Shown: piece by piece, positions 25,076 through 34,399 of the stretch
Layout of the letters: each line of letters starts with the position of its first letter
Position numbering within the stretch: the stretch's first letter is position 1
NCBI GenBank assembly: GCA_964442285.1
Contig: CAYTZH010000028.1
Span: forward strand, 1 to 63,262
Direction of reading: 5' to 3'
Length of the DNA stretch: 63,262 nt
Source: CAYTZH01 sp964442285
GTDB taxonomy: Bacteria > Myxococcota_A > UBA9160 > JAFDET01
Position numbers and translations under genes: made by a program
Notes under the pieces: generated by a model
The model's database searches: none
The model's input: the letters and a program-made list of their open reading frames with translations, nothing else
What the model was told of the DNA's origin: nothing

Positions 25076-26863
25076 ATGGTGCGGCGGACGACGACGCGGC
25101 GTGGCTGGATGCTCGAGCGGGTGATGCCCGGATTCCTGGGACTCGCATGCCTGGCCTCGACGCCCGCCCAGGCGGAGCCCTTCGTCTTCGTGTCCCTGCC
25201 GGACACCCAGGTCTACACCGAGAACCGCTTCCCCGATCCGCCGCGCACCCCGGCTGTGACCGAGCCCGAGGGAACCCTCAAGTTCTTCTTCGACCAGACG
25301 GAGTGGATCGCGGAGTACGCCGACGAGCTCGGCATCCGCTACGTGGGACACCTCGGCGACATCGTCCAGAACGGCAACAACCTGGACGAGTGGGACCGCG
25401 CCAAGGCGGCCATGGACATCCTGCTCGATGCCGACATCCCCCACGGCACCGTCATGGGCAACCACGACGACAACCACGGGCCGGACTACGCCCGCAACTA
25501 CCTGGACCACTTCGGGCCGCAGTTCTACCAGGACCGGGACTGGTACACCGGTTCGTCCCCGATGGGCCCGCCGCCGCTGACGAGCAGCGGTCCCGGCACG
25601 CCGCCGGGGACCGCCAACTGGCAGCTCCTCGAGCACGACGGCTACAAGATCGGCTTTCTCAACCTGAGCATCGATCACCCCCAGTCCGACGTCGACTGGG
25701 CCACGCAGGTCGTCGAGAACAACCCGGACACGATCTTCGTGATCGGGACCCACCGCTACCTGTACGATTTCAAGGTGGCCGGCGGCCGCTACGGGGAGGA
25801 CGTCTCGACGGCCTTCGACGTGCTCCTGGGTGGGCCGATCAACATCGGAAACGACGACTTCATCGGCGGTGTCGCCGACGGCAACGACGCCGAGGCGCTC
25901 TTCACCGACTTCATCAGCCAGCACCCGAACATCCTGATGATCCACGCGGGCCACTTCCACGCCGAGTGGCTGCGTCTGGACGGACTGAACGGGGCGGCGA
26001 AGACCATCATCCAGATCCTCACCGACTACCAGAGCACCCGGAACGGGGGCGACGGCTACCTGCGCCTCTACGAGTTCGACTTCGAGGCCGACGAGTTCCG
26101 CTTCCGCACCTATTCGCCATCCCTGGACCGGGAGCGGACGGTGATGGACCACTTCGTCGAGACCATCTACCTGGTCTACGACCAGCGCGGGCAGATCAAG
26201 GACGTGCTCGGGCCCCCGTTCGACGACGACGCGGTCTACTTCCCACTGGTCTTCGGCCTGTTCAAGCCATTCAAGCCCGACGGGTTCCTGCTCGAGCACC
26301 CGGACTTCGACGAGCCCCACGAGCGCGCGTACTACGAGACCTACCTGAGCGAGCTCTTCCACGGGAACATCCCGGCGGGCTTCGAGAACATCGCCGACTG
26401 GGAGAACCTGTGGCTGATGGCCTTTGCCGCGGATCCGGACAACGCGCGGGACTTCCGGGACTGGGTGCGATCCCCGAACGGCGTGGTCGACGTGGACTTC
26501 TCGGAGTACTTCACGCCCTCGACGGAGCAGCAGCTCTACTGGGCCTTCGAGGAGCTCGAGGACCAGATGTCCGAGCTCGGCCGGAACGACCTGCTCTTCC
26601 GGTTCGCCGGCTACTACCTCGCCTGGGGCGTGGACTCGGCCCGGCGCCTCGCGGACGCCGGTCGCCACCGGGCCGCGGAGCGCCTGCTCGAGCGCAGCGT
26701 GCTCCCGTTCCTCGACGGCTGTGCGGAGCGGGGCCGGCCGGACACCTGGTGGAACCGCTGGCGGCGCCTGGACCTGATCACGTCCTGCGACGCCCAGCAG
26801 CGGGTGCACACCCCGGCGAGCGAGGTGGTATCCCTGCTGGCGCAGCTCCGCACCGCACCCTGA
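25076..26863 (+). CDS. secreted calcineurin-like metallophosphoesterase with C-terminal extension
   Basis: 595 aa from the ATG at 25076 (GGAGG five bases upstream). A signal peptide ends near TPAQA. The phosphoesterase metal motifs are in order: FVSLPDTQVYT (Asp), GHLGDIVQNG (Asp), TVMGNHDDNH (Asn-His), IGTHRYLYDF (His) and HAGHFHAEW (His-x-His). This covers residues about 35-330. The remaining 260 residues have no recognised domain; Trp/Tyr/Asp-rich segments such as PDTWWNRWRRLDL suggest an extra helical domain. Expected in the periplasm or outside the cell. The substrate may be a phosphodiester or phosphomonoester; unknown. Confidence 0.85.
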   Translation: MVRRTTTRRGWMLERVMPGFLGLACLASTPAQAEPFVFVSLPDTQVYTENRFPDPPRTPAVTEPEGTLKFFFDQTEWIAEYADELGIRYVGHLGDIVQNGNNLDEWDRAKAAMDILLDADIPHGTVMGNHDDNHGPDYARNYLDHFGPQFYQDRDWYTGSSPMGPPPLTSSGPGTPPGTANWQLLEHDGYKIGFLNLSIDHPQSDVDWATQVVENNPDTIFVIGTHRYLYDFKVAGGRYGEDVSTAFDVLLGGPINIGNDDFIGGVADGNDAEALFTDFISQHPNILMIHAGHFHAEWLRLDGLNGAAKTIIQILTDYQSTRNGGDGYLRLYEFDFEADEFRFRTYSPSLDRERTVMDHFVETIYLVYDQRGQIKDVLGPPFDDDAVYFPLVFGLFKPFKPDGFLLEHPDFDEPHERAYYETYLSELFHGNIPAGFENIADWENLWLMAFAADPDNARDFRDWVRSPNGVVDVDFSEYFTPSTEQQLYWAFEELEDQMSELGRNDLLFRFAGYYLAWGVDSARRLADAGRHRAAERLLERSVLPFLDGCAERGRPDTWWNRWRRLDLITSCDAQQRVHTPASEVVSLLAQLRTAP

Positions 26864-26876
26864 CCGGCCGCGGGGC

Positions 26877-27254
26877 TCACCAGGCCTCGGAGCGCTGGCG
26901 ACTGGGCGGCGGCACCCGCCGGACCGCGATGGCGCGGACCTCCGTGCAGACCTGGGTCCAGAAGATGAAGAACTTCGACGCCCGGTCGACGGTGATCTGG
27001 ATCAGGGCGTCCGTGCCCGGGCGCTTCCGCTTCACCTTCTCGATCGCGTCGAGGATGTGGTTGCCGCCGCTGACCGGGATGACCCCGAAGAGGTTGACCT
27101 TGCAGTCGCCCCCCTCCACGGGTCCCAGGATCTCGTAGCCGTCCGGATGCAGCGGGATGTCGGACGGGGCCACGCCGCCCGGGATCCGGACGCAGCCGGC
27201 AACGGCAATTCCCAGGACGCTGGCGATGGCGAGGCGGCCGAGACGCTCGGACAA
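26877..27254 (-). CDS. small TRL-like lipoprotein
   Basis: 125 aa if it starts at the TTG at 27254, which has GGGGGA at proper spacing and directly opens a lipoprotein signal (LSERLGRLAIASVLGIAVAGC). An ATG at 27296 adds 14 non-signal-like residues. After the lipobox: YEILGPVEGGDCKVNLFGVIPVSGG, AIEKVKRKRPGTDALIQITVD and VCTEVRAIAVR. This spacing of Cys and small-residue motifs resembles TRL-like lipoproteins, whose function is unknown. It is convergent with the metallophosphoesterase and divergent from the protease gene. Confidence 0.68.
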   Translation of the reverse strand: MSERLGRLAIASVLGIAVAGCVRIPGGVAPSDIPLHPDGYEILGPVEGGDCKVNLFGVIPVSGGNHILDAIEKVKRKRPGTDALIQITVDRASKFFIFWTQVCTEVRAIAVRRVPPPSRQRSEAW

Positions 27255-27368
27255 TGTGGGTTCCCCCGGACGTGGTGGACTTGAGAGCATAGGCATTCTT
27301 CGATTCCGGGCGAAGGCGCCGGCGGCATCGGGATGAAGCGGGCGTGAAGTCCGGGCGACCCTTGAACC

Positions 27369-27390
27369 GATTCGCCGTACGCGGCGAATC
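27369..27390. other. perfect 9-4-9 inverted repeat in a divergent intergenic region
   Basis: GATTCGCCG-TACG-CGGCGAATC lies between the lipoprotein and protease start codons, so it is not a terminator position. Could be an operator or a hairpin in the leader of the protease mRNA (50 bases before its ATG). A similar 9-4-9 repeat is found at 47168-47189. Confidence 0.7.
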
Positions 27391-27439
27391 CACCGATCGA
27401 GTCGTTCGCTAGCTTCGGGTCCACGGGAGGGGGCTCGTC

Positions 27440-29653
27440 ATGTGTCGTCGTGCTGCCGTTGCCATCGCCCTTGCCGCCGCGGTCGCCCTCCAGGCGGGAC
27501 CGTCTCTGGCCCTCCGTCCCGAGCTGGCCGATCAGCTCGAGGCGCTGCTCGCCGAGAAGGCCCAGCGGGGGCCGATCGAGCGCAAGCTCGACTCCGCGCT
27601 CCTCTATGCCCTGCGGGCCCGGCGCGGAGACCCGCCGGTCCCCGGCGTCCCGAGCCTCCGCGCCCCCACACTCGAGCTCGACGCCGAGGGTCGCTGCGCC
27701 GTGGACGTCCGCGGCGGGATCACCGCCCGCCTGCGGGAGCGCCTGATCCGCGAAGGCGGGCGCATGATCGCGAGCTTCCCGGCGCAGCGCCGGATGCGCG
27801 CCCGGGTCCGGGTCCGGGCGCTGCTGGCGCTCGCGTCGCTGCCGGAGGTGACCTCGATCCGACGGGCCCTGCCGCCCGAGACCCGGAAGCTCGACACCAG
27901 CGAGGGGGACGTCGCCCACACGGCCGACGCCCTGCGGACCCGCTTCGCGGTGGACGGGAGCGGGGTCACGGTCGGGGTGCTCTCCGACGGGGTGGACTCC
28001 CTGGGCACACTCCAGGGCTCTGGAGACCTCCCGGCGAACGTGACCGTGATCCAAAACGGGCTGGGCCAGCTCCAGGCGGGCTCGGGCAGCGAGGGGACGG
28101 CGATGCTCGAGATCGTCCACGACCTCGCGCCGGGCGCCGACCTCCTCTTCGCCACCGCGCTCGGCGGCGAGGCGAACTTCGCGAACAACATCCTGCTGCT
28201 GCGCGCGGCCGGCGCCGACGTGATCATCGACGACGTCTTCTACTTCAGCGAGCCGACCTTCCAGGACGGCATCGTGGCGGCTGCGGCGGACGCCGTGGCC
28301 GCGGACGGCGCGCTCTACTTCTCGTCGGCGGGCAACAGCGGCAACCTGGGCGACGGCACCAGCGGCGTCTGGGAGGGCGACTACGCCAGCAGCGGCTTCG
28401 TGCTGAACGCCCCACCCCTGTTCGACGCAACGCCCATCCACACCTTCGGCGGCGGCTCGATCAGCAACGTCATCACCGGGGACTCGCCCTCCTTCTTCAT
28501 CCTGCAGTGGTCCGATCCCGAAGCCGGCGCCGCCAACGACTACGACCTGGTCCTGCTCGACGCGGCGGAGAGCACGATCCTGGCGGCCTCCACCAATCCC
28601 CAGACGGGATTCCAGGATCCCTTCGAGTTCATCTCGTCGGAGACGTCCAACGACGTCGGCAACCGGCTGATGGTGGTGCGGCTCGCCGGATCCGGTCGCT
28701 TCCTCCACCTGAACACGAACCGCGGCCGGCTGCAGATCGCCACCGACGGCCAGACCGCGGGTCACGCCGCGGCGCGGGGCGCCCTGGGCGTCGCCGCCGT
28801 GGACGCGCGCGACGCGGGCCCCGGCGGCGTCTTCGACGGCGCCGAGTCCGTGGAGACCTTCAGCTCCGACGGCCCCCGGCGCGTCTTCTTCGAGAGCGAC
28901 GGCAGTGCGATCACGCCCGGGAACTTCTCGTCGACGGGCGGCGAGCTGCGGGCCAAGCCGGACCTGGCGGCCGCCGACTGCGTGAGCACCGCCACGCCGG
29001 GCTTCGGCACCTTCTGCGGCACCTCGGCTGCGGCGCCCCACGCCGGGGCGCTGGCCGCATTGCTACTGCAGCTCGGCGCACCCGTGGGTGCCGGCCCCGA
29101 CGAGGTGGTCGCCGCCCTGCTCGGGACGGCCCTGGACATCGAGGCCCCGGGCGACGACCGGGACTCGGGCGCCGGGCTGCTCACGGCGGAGGCCGCGGCC
29201 CTCGCGCTGGGCCCGGTGCAGTGCGCCAACGGCATCGACGACGACGGCGATGGCGCGGTCGACTTCCCGGACGATACGGGCTGTCTCTCCGCCGACGATC
29301 CCGACGAGCGTGAAGCCACCGTGGCCTGCGACGACGGGCTCGACAACGACGGCGACGGCGCGATCGACTTCCCGGCGGACCCCGGCTGCGTGGTCCCCGC
29401 CGGCATCACCGAGGCGCCCGCCTGCCAGGACGGCATCGACAACGACGGCGACACGGGCATCGACTTCGACGGCGGTGCCTCCGCGAACGGCGGCGTGCCC
29501 CTGGCGGCCGCGGACCCCCAGTGCAGCGAGCCCTACCTGGCATTCGAGAAGATGACGACCTGCGGCACCGGGTTCGAGCTGCTGCCGCTGCTCGTGGTCC
29601 TGGACCGGCTTCGTCGACGTCGGCGACGTCACGCCGGGGTAGGGGACCGCTAG
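27440..29653 (+). CDS. secreted subtilisin-fold protease with Ca-type repeats and CGTG-x-EL C-terminal anchor
   Basis: 737 aa, ATG start after GGGAGGGGG. The signal peptide ends near PSLA. S8 core: VTVGVLSDGVDS (Asp region), SEGTAMLEIVHDLAPGA where HGT is expected (Glu replaces His), YFSSAGNSGN (oxyanion Asn) and FCGTSAAAPHAGALAALL (catalytic Ser). Near residues 595-690, three CxDGxDNDGDGxxDF repeats of thrombospondin-3/EF-hand type probably bind Ca2+. The tail TCGTGFELLPLLVVLDRLRRRRRR is a motif/helix/Arg anchor like that of the 921-aa protein. It likely acts at the cell surface. The Glu substitution recalls sedolisins (S53). Confidence 0.82.
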   Translation: MCRRAAVAIALAAAVALQAGPSLALRPELADQLEALLAEKAQRGPIERKLDSALLYALRARRGDPPVPGVPSLRAPTLELDAEGRCAVDVRGGITARLRERLIREGGRMIASFPAQRRMRARVRVRALLALASLPEVTSIRRALPPETRKLDTSEGDVAHTADALRTRFAVDGSGVTVGVLSDGVDSLGTLQGSGDLPANVTVIQNGLGQLQAGSGSEGTAMLEIVHDLAPGADLLFATALGGEANFANNILLLRAAGADVIIDDVFYFSEPTFQDGIVAAAADAVAADGALYFSSAGNSGNLGDGTSGVWEGDYASSGFVLNAPPLFDATPIHTFGGGSISNVITGDSPSFFILQWSDPEAGAANDYDLVLLDAAESTILAASTNPQTGFQDPFEFISSETSNDVGNRLMVVRLAGSGRFLHLNTNRGRLQIATDGQTAGHAAARGALGVAAVDARDAGPGGVFDGAESVETFSSDGPRRVFFESDGSAITPGNFSSTGGELRAKPDLAAADCVSTATPGFGTFCGTSAAAPHAGALAALLLQLGAPVGAGPDEVVAALLGTALDIEAPGDDRDSGAGLLTAEAAALALGPVQCANGIDDDGDGAVDFPDDTGCLSADDPDEREATVACDDGLDNDGDGAIDFPADPGCVVPAGITEAPACQDGIDNDGDTGIDFDGGASANGGVPLAAADPQCSEPYLAFEKMTTCGTGFELLPLLVVLDRLRRRRRRHAGVGDR

Positions 29654-32274
29654 TCCCCGAGCTCGCGGACCCGGCCATCGAGGTCGACCCCCAGCCGGGC
29701 CACCGGGCGGGTGCCCCGCCAGTCCGTCCGGAACAGCGAGACCTCGAGGCGCTCCGCGTCGGGGCGCGCCAGATCGACGCGCGCGAAGCCCAGCGACTCC
29801 ACCCCCGCGATCAGCCCCGGGTGCTCGGTCAGCACCGCGCTGGTCTCGGAGCCACCGCCGGCGATCACCTGCAGGGCCGCGCCGGTCTCGGGTGCGGCGA
29901 TCAGCTGCAGGCTGTGCTCGTGGCCCGAGAGCACCGCGTGCACGGACACGCCGGAGGCGCGGATGGCCTCGGTGACGCCGCGCCGGAAGTCCGCCATGGG
30001 CTCGAGGGGATCGGTCTCCGGGTTGGTGAGGGCCACGGGGTGGTGGCTCACGAGGATCCGCCAGGGCCCCCGGGAGCGCGCCAGGGCGTCGCGGAGCGCG
30101 TCGGCGTCTCGCGGCCGGCGGATCAGCCGCTGCGAGTCGAGCAGCACCAGGCTGACGCCGGCGCCGGTCTCGTGCAGCGCCACGACCTCGGGAGGCGGCA
30201 GCCAGTTGGCGACGATCGGGTTCACCGCCTCCCGCTGGAGGCGCGGGCTCTCGGGGAGGTTGTGGTCGTGGTTGCCCAGAACCACGTGGAGCGGCAACGG
30301 TCGGGCCCGCTCCGCGGGGGGACACCGGCGGGAGAAGCGACTCGACCAGTCGGGCGCGAGCTCCACGAAGCGGCAGTAGGGCCCGACCACGTTCACGCCG
30401 ACCCGGGCCTCGACGAGGTCCGGCTCGAGGCCGTTCGGGTAGAAGTTGTCGCCCAGCAGGACCAGGGCGTCGGCGGGCCGGGCCGCCTCGTTGCGGGCCA
30501 GCGCCCGTCCCACGAGTCCCTGGCCGCGGCGGGCCCAGAAGCCGTCCAGGTGCGCGCCCGTGTCGCCCACGGCGAGCAGCGCCCAGGGCCGGGGCGGCGC
30601 GGCGGTCGGCGGGGCCGCCTCGGGGCGGCTGTGAACCAGCACGAACTCCGCGAAGCCCGACGGGTCGCCGTTCTCGAAGGCGTGGACGTCCCGGACCAGC
30701 TTGGCGATCTGGGACTCGCTCCGGAACCAGTAGATCCAGCCCCGCCACAGCTCCTCCCCCCCGATCCGGTCGCGGTCGTCGGCCAGCACCAGGGCGAGGA
30801 TCTCCTCCTGCTCGGCGCGCGCGCGGATCTCGTCGATCTCGAGCTTCGTGTCGCAGCGGCGCTCCAGGTAGTAGGGCAGGTTGCGGATGTTGCGGCGCTG
30901 GGAGAGCAGCGGGACCTCGGTCGAGACGTCGGCGCGGCGGACCGCCGCCGCGATCTGGTCGTAGGGTCGGAAGCCCTCGAGTCGCGGCAGCGCGGCTCCC
31001 ACCCACACGAAGAGGAAGGCAAAGCCCGCGAGGAAGGGCTGCAGCCGCAGGTCGCGGGTGGCGGCGTAGTGGGCGGCGGGAACGACGAGCACCGCCAGCC
31101 AGAGCCACCCCAGGTCGAAGAGCCAGACCAGCCACACGCAGCCCGCTGCGAGCACCAGCGCCGGCAGGGCGAGCCCGGCGATGTAGAGCCGCCGTCCCCA
31201 CGCGGCCTCCGGCGCACCCTCGGCGAGCATCACGCCCACCAGCAACGCCAGGGCCGGGTGCGCCTGGATGAAGTAGGTGGGGATCTTCCCGCGCATCAGG
31301 GTGAGCACCACCCACATGGTCCCGATCCAGAGCAGGGCCAGGCCGTGTCGCCGCCGCCGCGCCGGGTCGGCCAGGGCGTGCAGGAAGGCGTGGTAGGCGG
31401 TGAGCGAGTAGGGCAGGAAGCCCCAGAGGACGACCAGGGGATAGAAGGTCAGGTCGCTCAGGCGCGGCGGGTGCTTGTCGAAGCCGAAGGCCCGCTGCAG
31501 GGTCTCGTCGGACTGCACGCTGCCGAAGGCGTCGCCGTGGGTGAGGGCGGCGTAGGCGTACCAGGCCCCACCGAGCACGAGGGACAGGGGGACGCCCCAG
31601 GCCGGTCCCAGGCGCAGGACCGCCCGCCAGGCGTCGCGGCCCCGGAAGCCCTCCCGGGCCGCGACCCACAGGGCCACGATCCCGAAGGCCAGCGCGATGA
31701 AGTGCAGGCCCTTGGTCGCGGCGGCCAGCCCCAGGCCGATCCAGCCCACGAGGATCCAGCGCGTCGCGTCGCGCCGGTAGCCGGCCACCAGCCCGAGGAT
31801 GCCCAGCAAGAAGAAGAAGGTGAGCGGGACCTCCGGGGACAGGTAGCGGCCGTTGGCGATGAACTGGCCGCTGAAGAGCATGGCCAGGCCGGCGTAGACC
31901 CCGGCCCGGCGGCCGTGGAGCTCCCGCCCGAGCAGGAAGGTCAGCCACGCCGATGCGAGGGTCAGCAGGGCCACGGGCAGGCGCAGGGCCCACTCGGTCG
32001 GGCCCAGGAAGGCCGCCGGGATCACGGCCAGCCAGTAGGTCACGGGCGGCTTGCGCAGCCGGGGCTCGTCGTTGAACTGGATGTCGAGGTAGTTGCCGCT
32101 CTCGAGCATCTCCCGCACGGCGTCGGCGTAGAGGGCCTCGTTCTCGGTCCAGACGTCGTTCGCCCCGAGGTTCCAGAAGACGATGAGCAGGGCGCAGGCC
32201 GCGACGAGCGTCCGCGACGCCGTGCCCAGGGCCGGCCCGCGCTCCGCTCCGTCCTCGACGTGGGGAGCCGTCAC
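29650..32274 (-). CDS. ArnT-like glycosyltransferase fused to a metallophosphoesterase
   Basis: 874 aa, GTG start directly abutting the upstream TAG. Residues about 20-430 are a GT-C membrane enzyme of the ArnT/PMT type: WTENEALYADAVREM (acidic first loop), PRLRKPPVTYWLAV and about 11 to 12 transmembrane helices, followed by a periplasmic segment. From about residue 565 comes a calcineurin-like phosphoesterase: AVGDTG (Asp about 571), LLGDNFYPNG (Asp about 609), VLGNHDHN (Asn about 668), VSHHPVAL and LSGHEHSLQL. The partner domain faces the periplasm. ArnT-type enzymes use polyprenyl-phosphate sugars, so the fused phosphatase may act on the product or carrier lipid; this is inference. The phosphoesterase half is very similar to the protein at 33242-34318. 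Confidence 0.88.
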   Translation of the reverse strand: MTAPHVEDGAERGPALGTASRTLVAACALLIVFWNLGANDVWTENEALYADAVREMLESGNYLDIQFNDEPRLRKPPVTYWLAVIPAAFLGPTEWALRLPVALLTLASAWLTFLLGRELHGRRAGVYAGLAMLFSGQFIANGRYLSPEVPLTFFFLLGILGLVAGYRRDATRWILVGWIGLGLAAATKGLHFIALAFGIVALWVAAREGFRGRDAWRAVLRLGPAWGVPLSLVLGGAWYAYAALTHGDAFGSVQSDETLQRAFGFDKHPPRLSDLTFYPLVVLWGFLPYSLTAYHAFLHALADPARRRRHGLALLWIGTMWVVLTLMRGKIPTYFIQAHPALALLVGVMLAEGAPEAAWGRRLYIAGLALPALVLAAGCVWLVWLFDLGWLWLAVLVVPAAHYAATRDLRLQPFLAGFAFLFVWVGAALPRLEGFRPYDQIAAAVRRADVSTEVPLLSQRRNIRNLPYYLERRCDTKLEIDEIRARAEQEEILALVLADDRDRIGGEELWRGWIYWFRSESQIAKLVRDVHAFENGDPSGFAEFVLVHSRPEAAPPTAAPPRPWALLAVGDTGAHLDGFWARRGQGLVGRALARNEAARPADALVLLGDNFYPNGLEPDLVEARVGVNVVGPYCRFVELAPDWSSRFSRRCPPAERARPLPLHVVLGNHDHNLPESPRLQREAVNPIVANWLPPPEVVALHETGAGVSLVLLDSQRLIRRPRDADALRDALARSRGPWRILVSHHPVALTNPETDPLEPMADFRRGVTEAIRASGVSVHAVLSGHEHSLQLIAAPETGAALQVIAGGGSETSAVLTEHPGLIAGVESLGFARVDLARPDAERLEVSLFRTDWRGTRPVARLGVDLDGRVRELGD

Positions 32275-33237
32275 CTAGGGGTGTCGCTCCCGGTCCCGGA
32301 GGTGCGCCAGGAGGATCTGGGGGACGTCGGTCTGGATGGCGCCGGCGCCATTGTCGACCAGGCGCCCGTAGGCCCAGCTCGGGGCCACGTGGGCCAGGGC
32401 GTCGGGCCAGGAGAGCGCATTGACCCACAGGCGCGCGCCCCGCCCGGCCGCGCGTCGGGCGAGGTCCGGCGAGAGGAAGTCCGGCGATACGTGGATGAGG
32501 GCGAGCCGCTCGAAGCGCTCCAGGAGCGCATCCACCTCCTCCGCCGACCGCGCCCGCGGCATCACCAGCGCCTCCGGCTCGCGCCGGGCCAGGCGCTCCG
32601 CCCGCTCCGTCGAGCCGCCCAGGAAGAACACTACCTGGTGTAGCATGTCGAGGTCCCGGACCCGGGCCAGCACCGGCTCGACGCGATCGCGGTCCTTCAC
32701 GTCCAGGTCGAGCACGATGCGACCCCGGGCCAGGCGCAGGGCCGACTCCAGGGAGGGCACGGTCTCGCCGTCCCGGCTGTGTCGCAGCCGGAGCCTCGCG
32801 ATCTCCTCCCAGGCCAGGGGGTGGAAGCGGCCGCTCCCGGTGGTGGTCCGGTCCAGGGTCTCGTCGTGGAGGAGGAAGGGGACGCCGTCGCGGCTCACCC
32901 GCACGTCCACCTCCGCCACGTCGGCTCCCAGGCGGATGGCGTGGCGCAGCGCCGCCAGGGAGTTCTCGGGTCGGACGCCGCCGCGGTGGGCGGCCACGAG
33001 CACCACCGGAGCCGCGGGGTCGTGCAGCCAGCCGACGATCTTGCCGGCGCCGGGCTGGAGCGCGCCGTAGTCGGGCGCGCGCCGCGAGAGCGCCCCGGCG
33101 CCGAGCGCACCGAGCAGAGCGAGCAGGAGGACGAGCGCCCCGGCGGCGAGCGCCGAGCGTCGGAATCGGGCCAAGCCAACCCCCGGGCTGCGGAACCAGC
33201 CCCGCGGACGAGTAGGCGACCGCCGGAGCCCGCGCAA
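32275..33237 (-). CDS. glycerophosphodiester phosphodiesterase (GDPD) family, membrane-anchored
   Basis: 320 aa as given (TTG start at 33237, five bases after the upstream gene); a second TTG 22 codons later, preceded by GGGGG, is also plausible. One transmembrane helix (about 28-50) anchors a TIM-barrel GDPD domain: VAAHRGGVRPENSLAAL (catalytic His, Glu), DVAEVDVRVSRDGVPFLLHDETLDRTT (metal Glu/Asp, second His), RIVLDLDVKD and RLWVNALSW at the end. It hydrolyses glycerophosphodiesters or related phospholipid head groups. Operon order: phosphoesterase, GDPD, fused glycosyltransferase. Confidence 0.9.
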   Translation of the reverse strand: MRGLRRSPTRPRGWFRSPGVGLARFRRSALAAGALVLLLALLGALGAGALSRRAPDYGALQPGAGKIVGWLHDPAAPVVLVAAHRGGVRPENSLAALRHAIRLGADVAEVDVRVSRDGVPFLLHDETLDRTTTGSGRFHPLAWEEIARLRLRHSRDGETVPSLESALRLARGRIVLDLDVKDRDRVEPVLARVRDLDMLHQVVFFLGGSTERAERLARREPEALVMPRARSAEEVDALLERFERLALIHVSPDFLSPDLARRAAGRGARLWVNALSWPDALAHVAPSWAYGRLVDNGAGAIQTDVPQILLAHLRDRERHP

Positions 33238-33241
33238 TCGG

Positions 33242-34318
33242 TCAGTCCGCCGGGCCCGCCACGTCCTCCCGCACGCGGCCCTCCGCGTCGACGGACCAGC
33301 GGGCCACGAGGGCGGCGTCGCCCCGCCGCAGCAGCAGCATCGGGGCGCTCTCGAAGAGCGAGACCACCAGGCGACGACCGCCCTCCTCCTCGACGAAGTC
33401 GATCCGCGCGAATCCCAGGGCGCGGTGGGCCAGGCGCTCCTGCTCCAGGTGCTCGTCGAGGGGCCGGGCGCTCGAGCCGCTCCCGGCGACGACCCGGAGC
33501 GCCGGCGGCTGGTCCGGACGCACGGCGACGCGCAGGCTGTGGAGGTGTCCCGACAGCGCGAGCTGCACCGGGACCCCCGAGCGCTCGATCCGACGCGCGA
33601 GCTTCCACTCCGGCTGGCTCAGGCTCAGCGGGCGGTGCATCGCGACGATCCGGAACGGGCCCGGCGCCTCCTGGAGGACCCGGATCAGCAGGTCCGGATC
33701 GGCGCCGTGGTGCCGGAAGGCCTCGTTGTCGAGGAGGATCAGCGAGAGCCCGTCGGCGAGCCGGACCCAGGCGGCGGCCTCCCCGGGCATCCGCCAGTTG
33801 GCGATCAGGGTCGGCACCACCTCGCGCTGGAGGCGCGGGCTCTCCTCCAACGTGTAGTCGTGGTTGCCCAGCACCGCGAACAGCGGACGACCCGCGGCGC
33901 CCGGGGCTTGGCAGGAGCGCCGCAGGCGCTCCGGCGCGGCGGAACCGAGCTCCACGAAGCGGCAGAACGGGAGCACGAGCCGCTCGTCCACGTACTCGAT
34001 CACCCGGTCCTTCGGCAGGCCGTGGGGATAGAAGTTGTCCCCGAGCAGGAGCAGGCCGTCCACGCGGCTGCGCTCGTCCTCGCGCGCCAGGTCCCGGGCC
34101 ACCGCCATCTGGCCCTTGAAGTGGCGGAACCAGCCGGCGTAATGTCCCGTGTCCCCCACGGCCAGCAGGGAGTGGAGGCGCCGGCCGGCGGGGGTCTCCG
34201 AAGAGGGGGCGGCGGGCCCCTCCGCCCCACAGCCCGCGCCCGCCGCGAGCGCGAGGGCCATCGAGAGGAGCGCGGCCGGCATGGAGGGAGCGCGGGTACG
34301 CGGCGCCAGGCTCGGCAT
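33242..34318 (-). CDS. lipoprotein metallophosphoesterase, stand-alone copy of the fused domain
   Basis: 358 aa from the ATG at 34318 (alternatives 34351 and 34282). A lipoprotein signal (AALLSMALALAAGAGC) is followed by LAVGDTGHYAGW, LLLLGDNFYPHGL, CRFVEL, VLGNHDYTLEESPRLQREVV, LLDNEAF, AMHRPLSL and LSGHLHSLRV. These blocks match the phosphoesterase half of the 874-aa fusion almost motif for motif, including the unusual CRFVEL and ESPRLQRE segments. Metal ligands Asp, Asp, Asn, His and His-x-His are all present. Periplasmic, membrane-tethered. Divergent from an ArnT-like gene 81 bases away. Confidence 0.88.
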   Translation of the reverse strand: MPSLAPRTRAPSMPAALLSMALALAAGAGCGAEGPAAPSSETPAGRRLHSLLAVGDTGHYAGWFRHFKGQMAVARDLAREDERSRVDGLLLLGDNFYPHGLPKDRVIEYVDERLVLPFCRFVELGSAAPERLRRSCQAPGAAGRPLFAVLGNHDYTLEESPRLQREVVPTLIANWRMPGEAAAWVRLADGLSLILLDNEAFRHHGADPDLLIRVLQEAPGPFRIVAMHRPLSLSQPEWKLARRIERSGVPVQLALSGHLHSLRVAVRPDQPPALRVVAGSGSSARPLDEHLEQERLAHRALGFARIDFVEEEGGRRLVVSLFESAPMLLLRRGDAALVARWSVDAEGRVREDVAGPAD

Positions 34319-34399
34319 CTCATCCGGGGTGGGGTTCGGGTCGGGAAGCATCGTTGCGGAGCGGAGCGTAGCTCTCCGCGGCGCGCCCACCCGGGCCGG

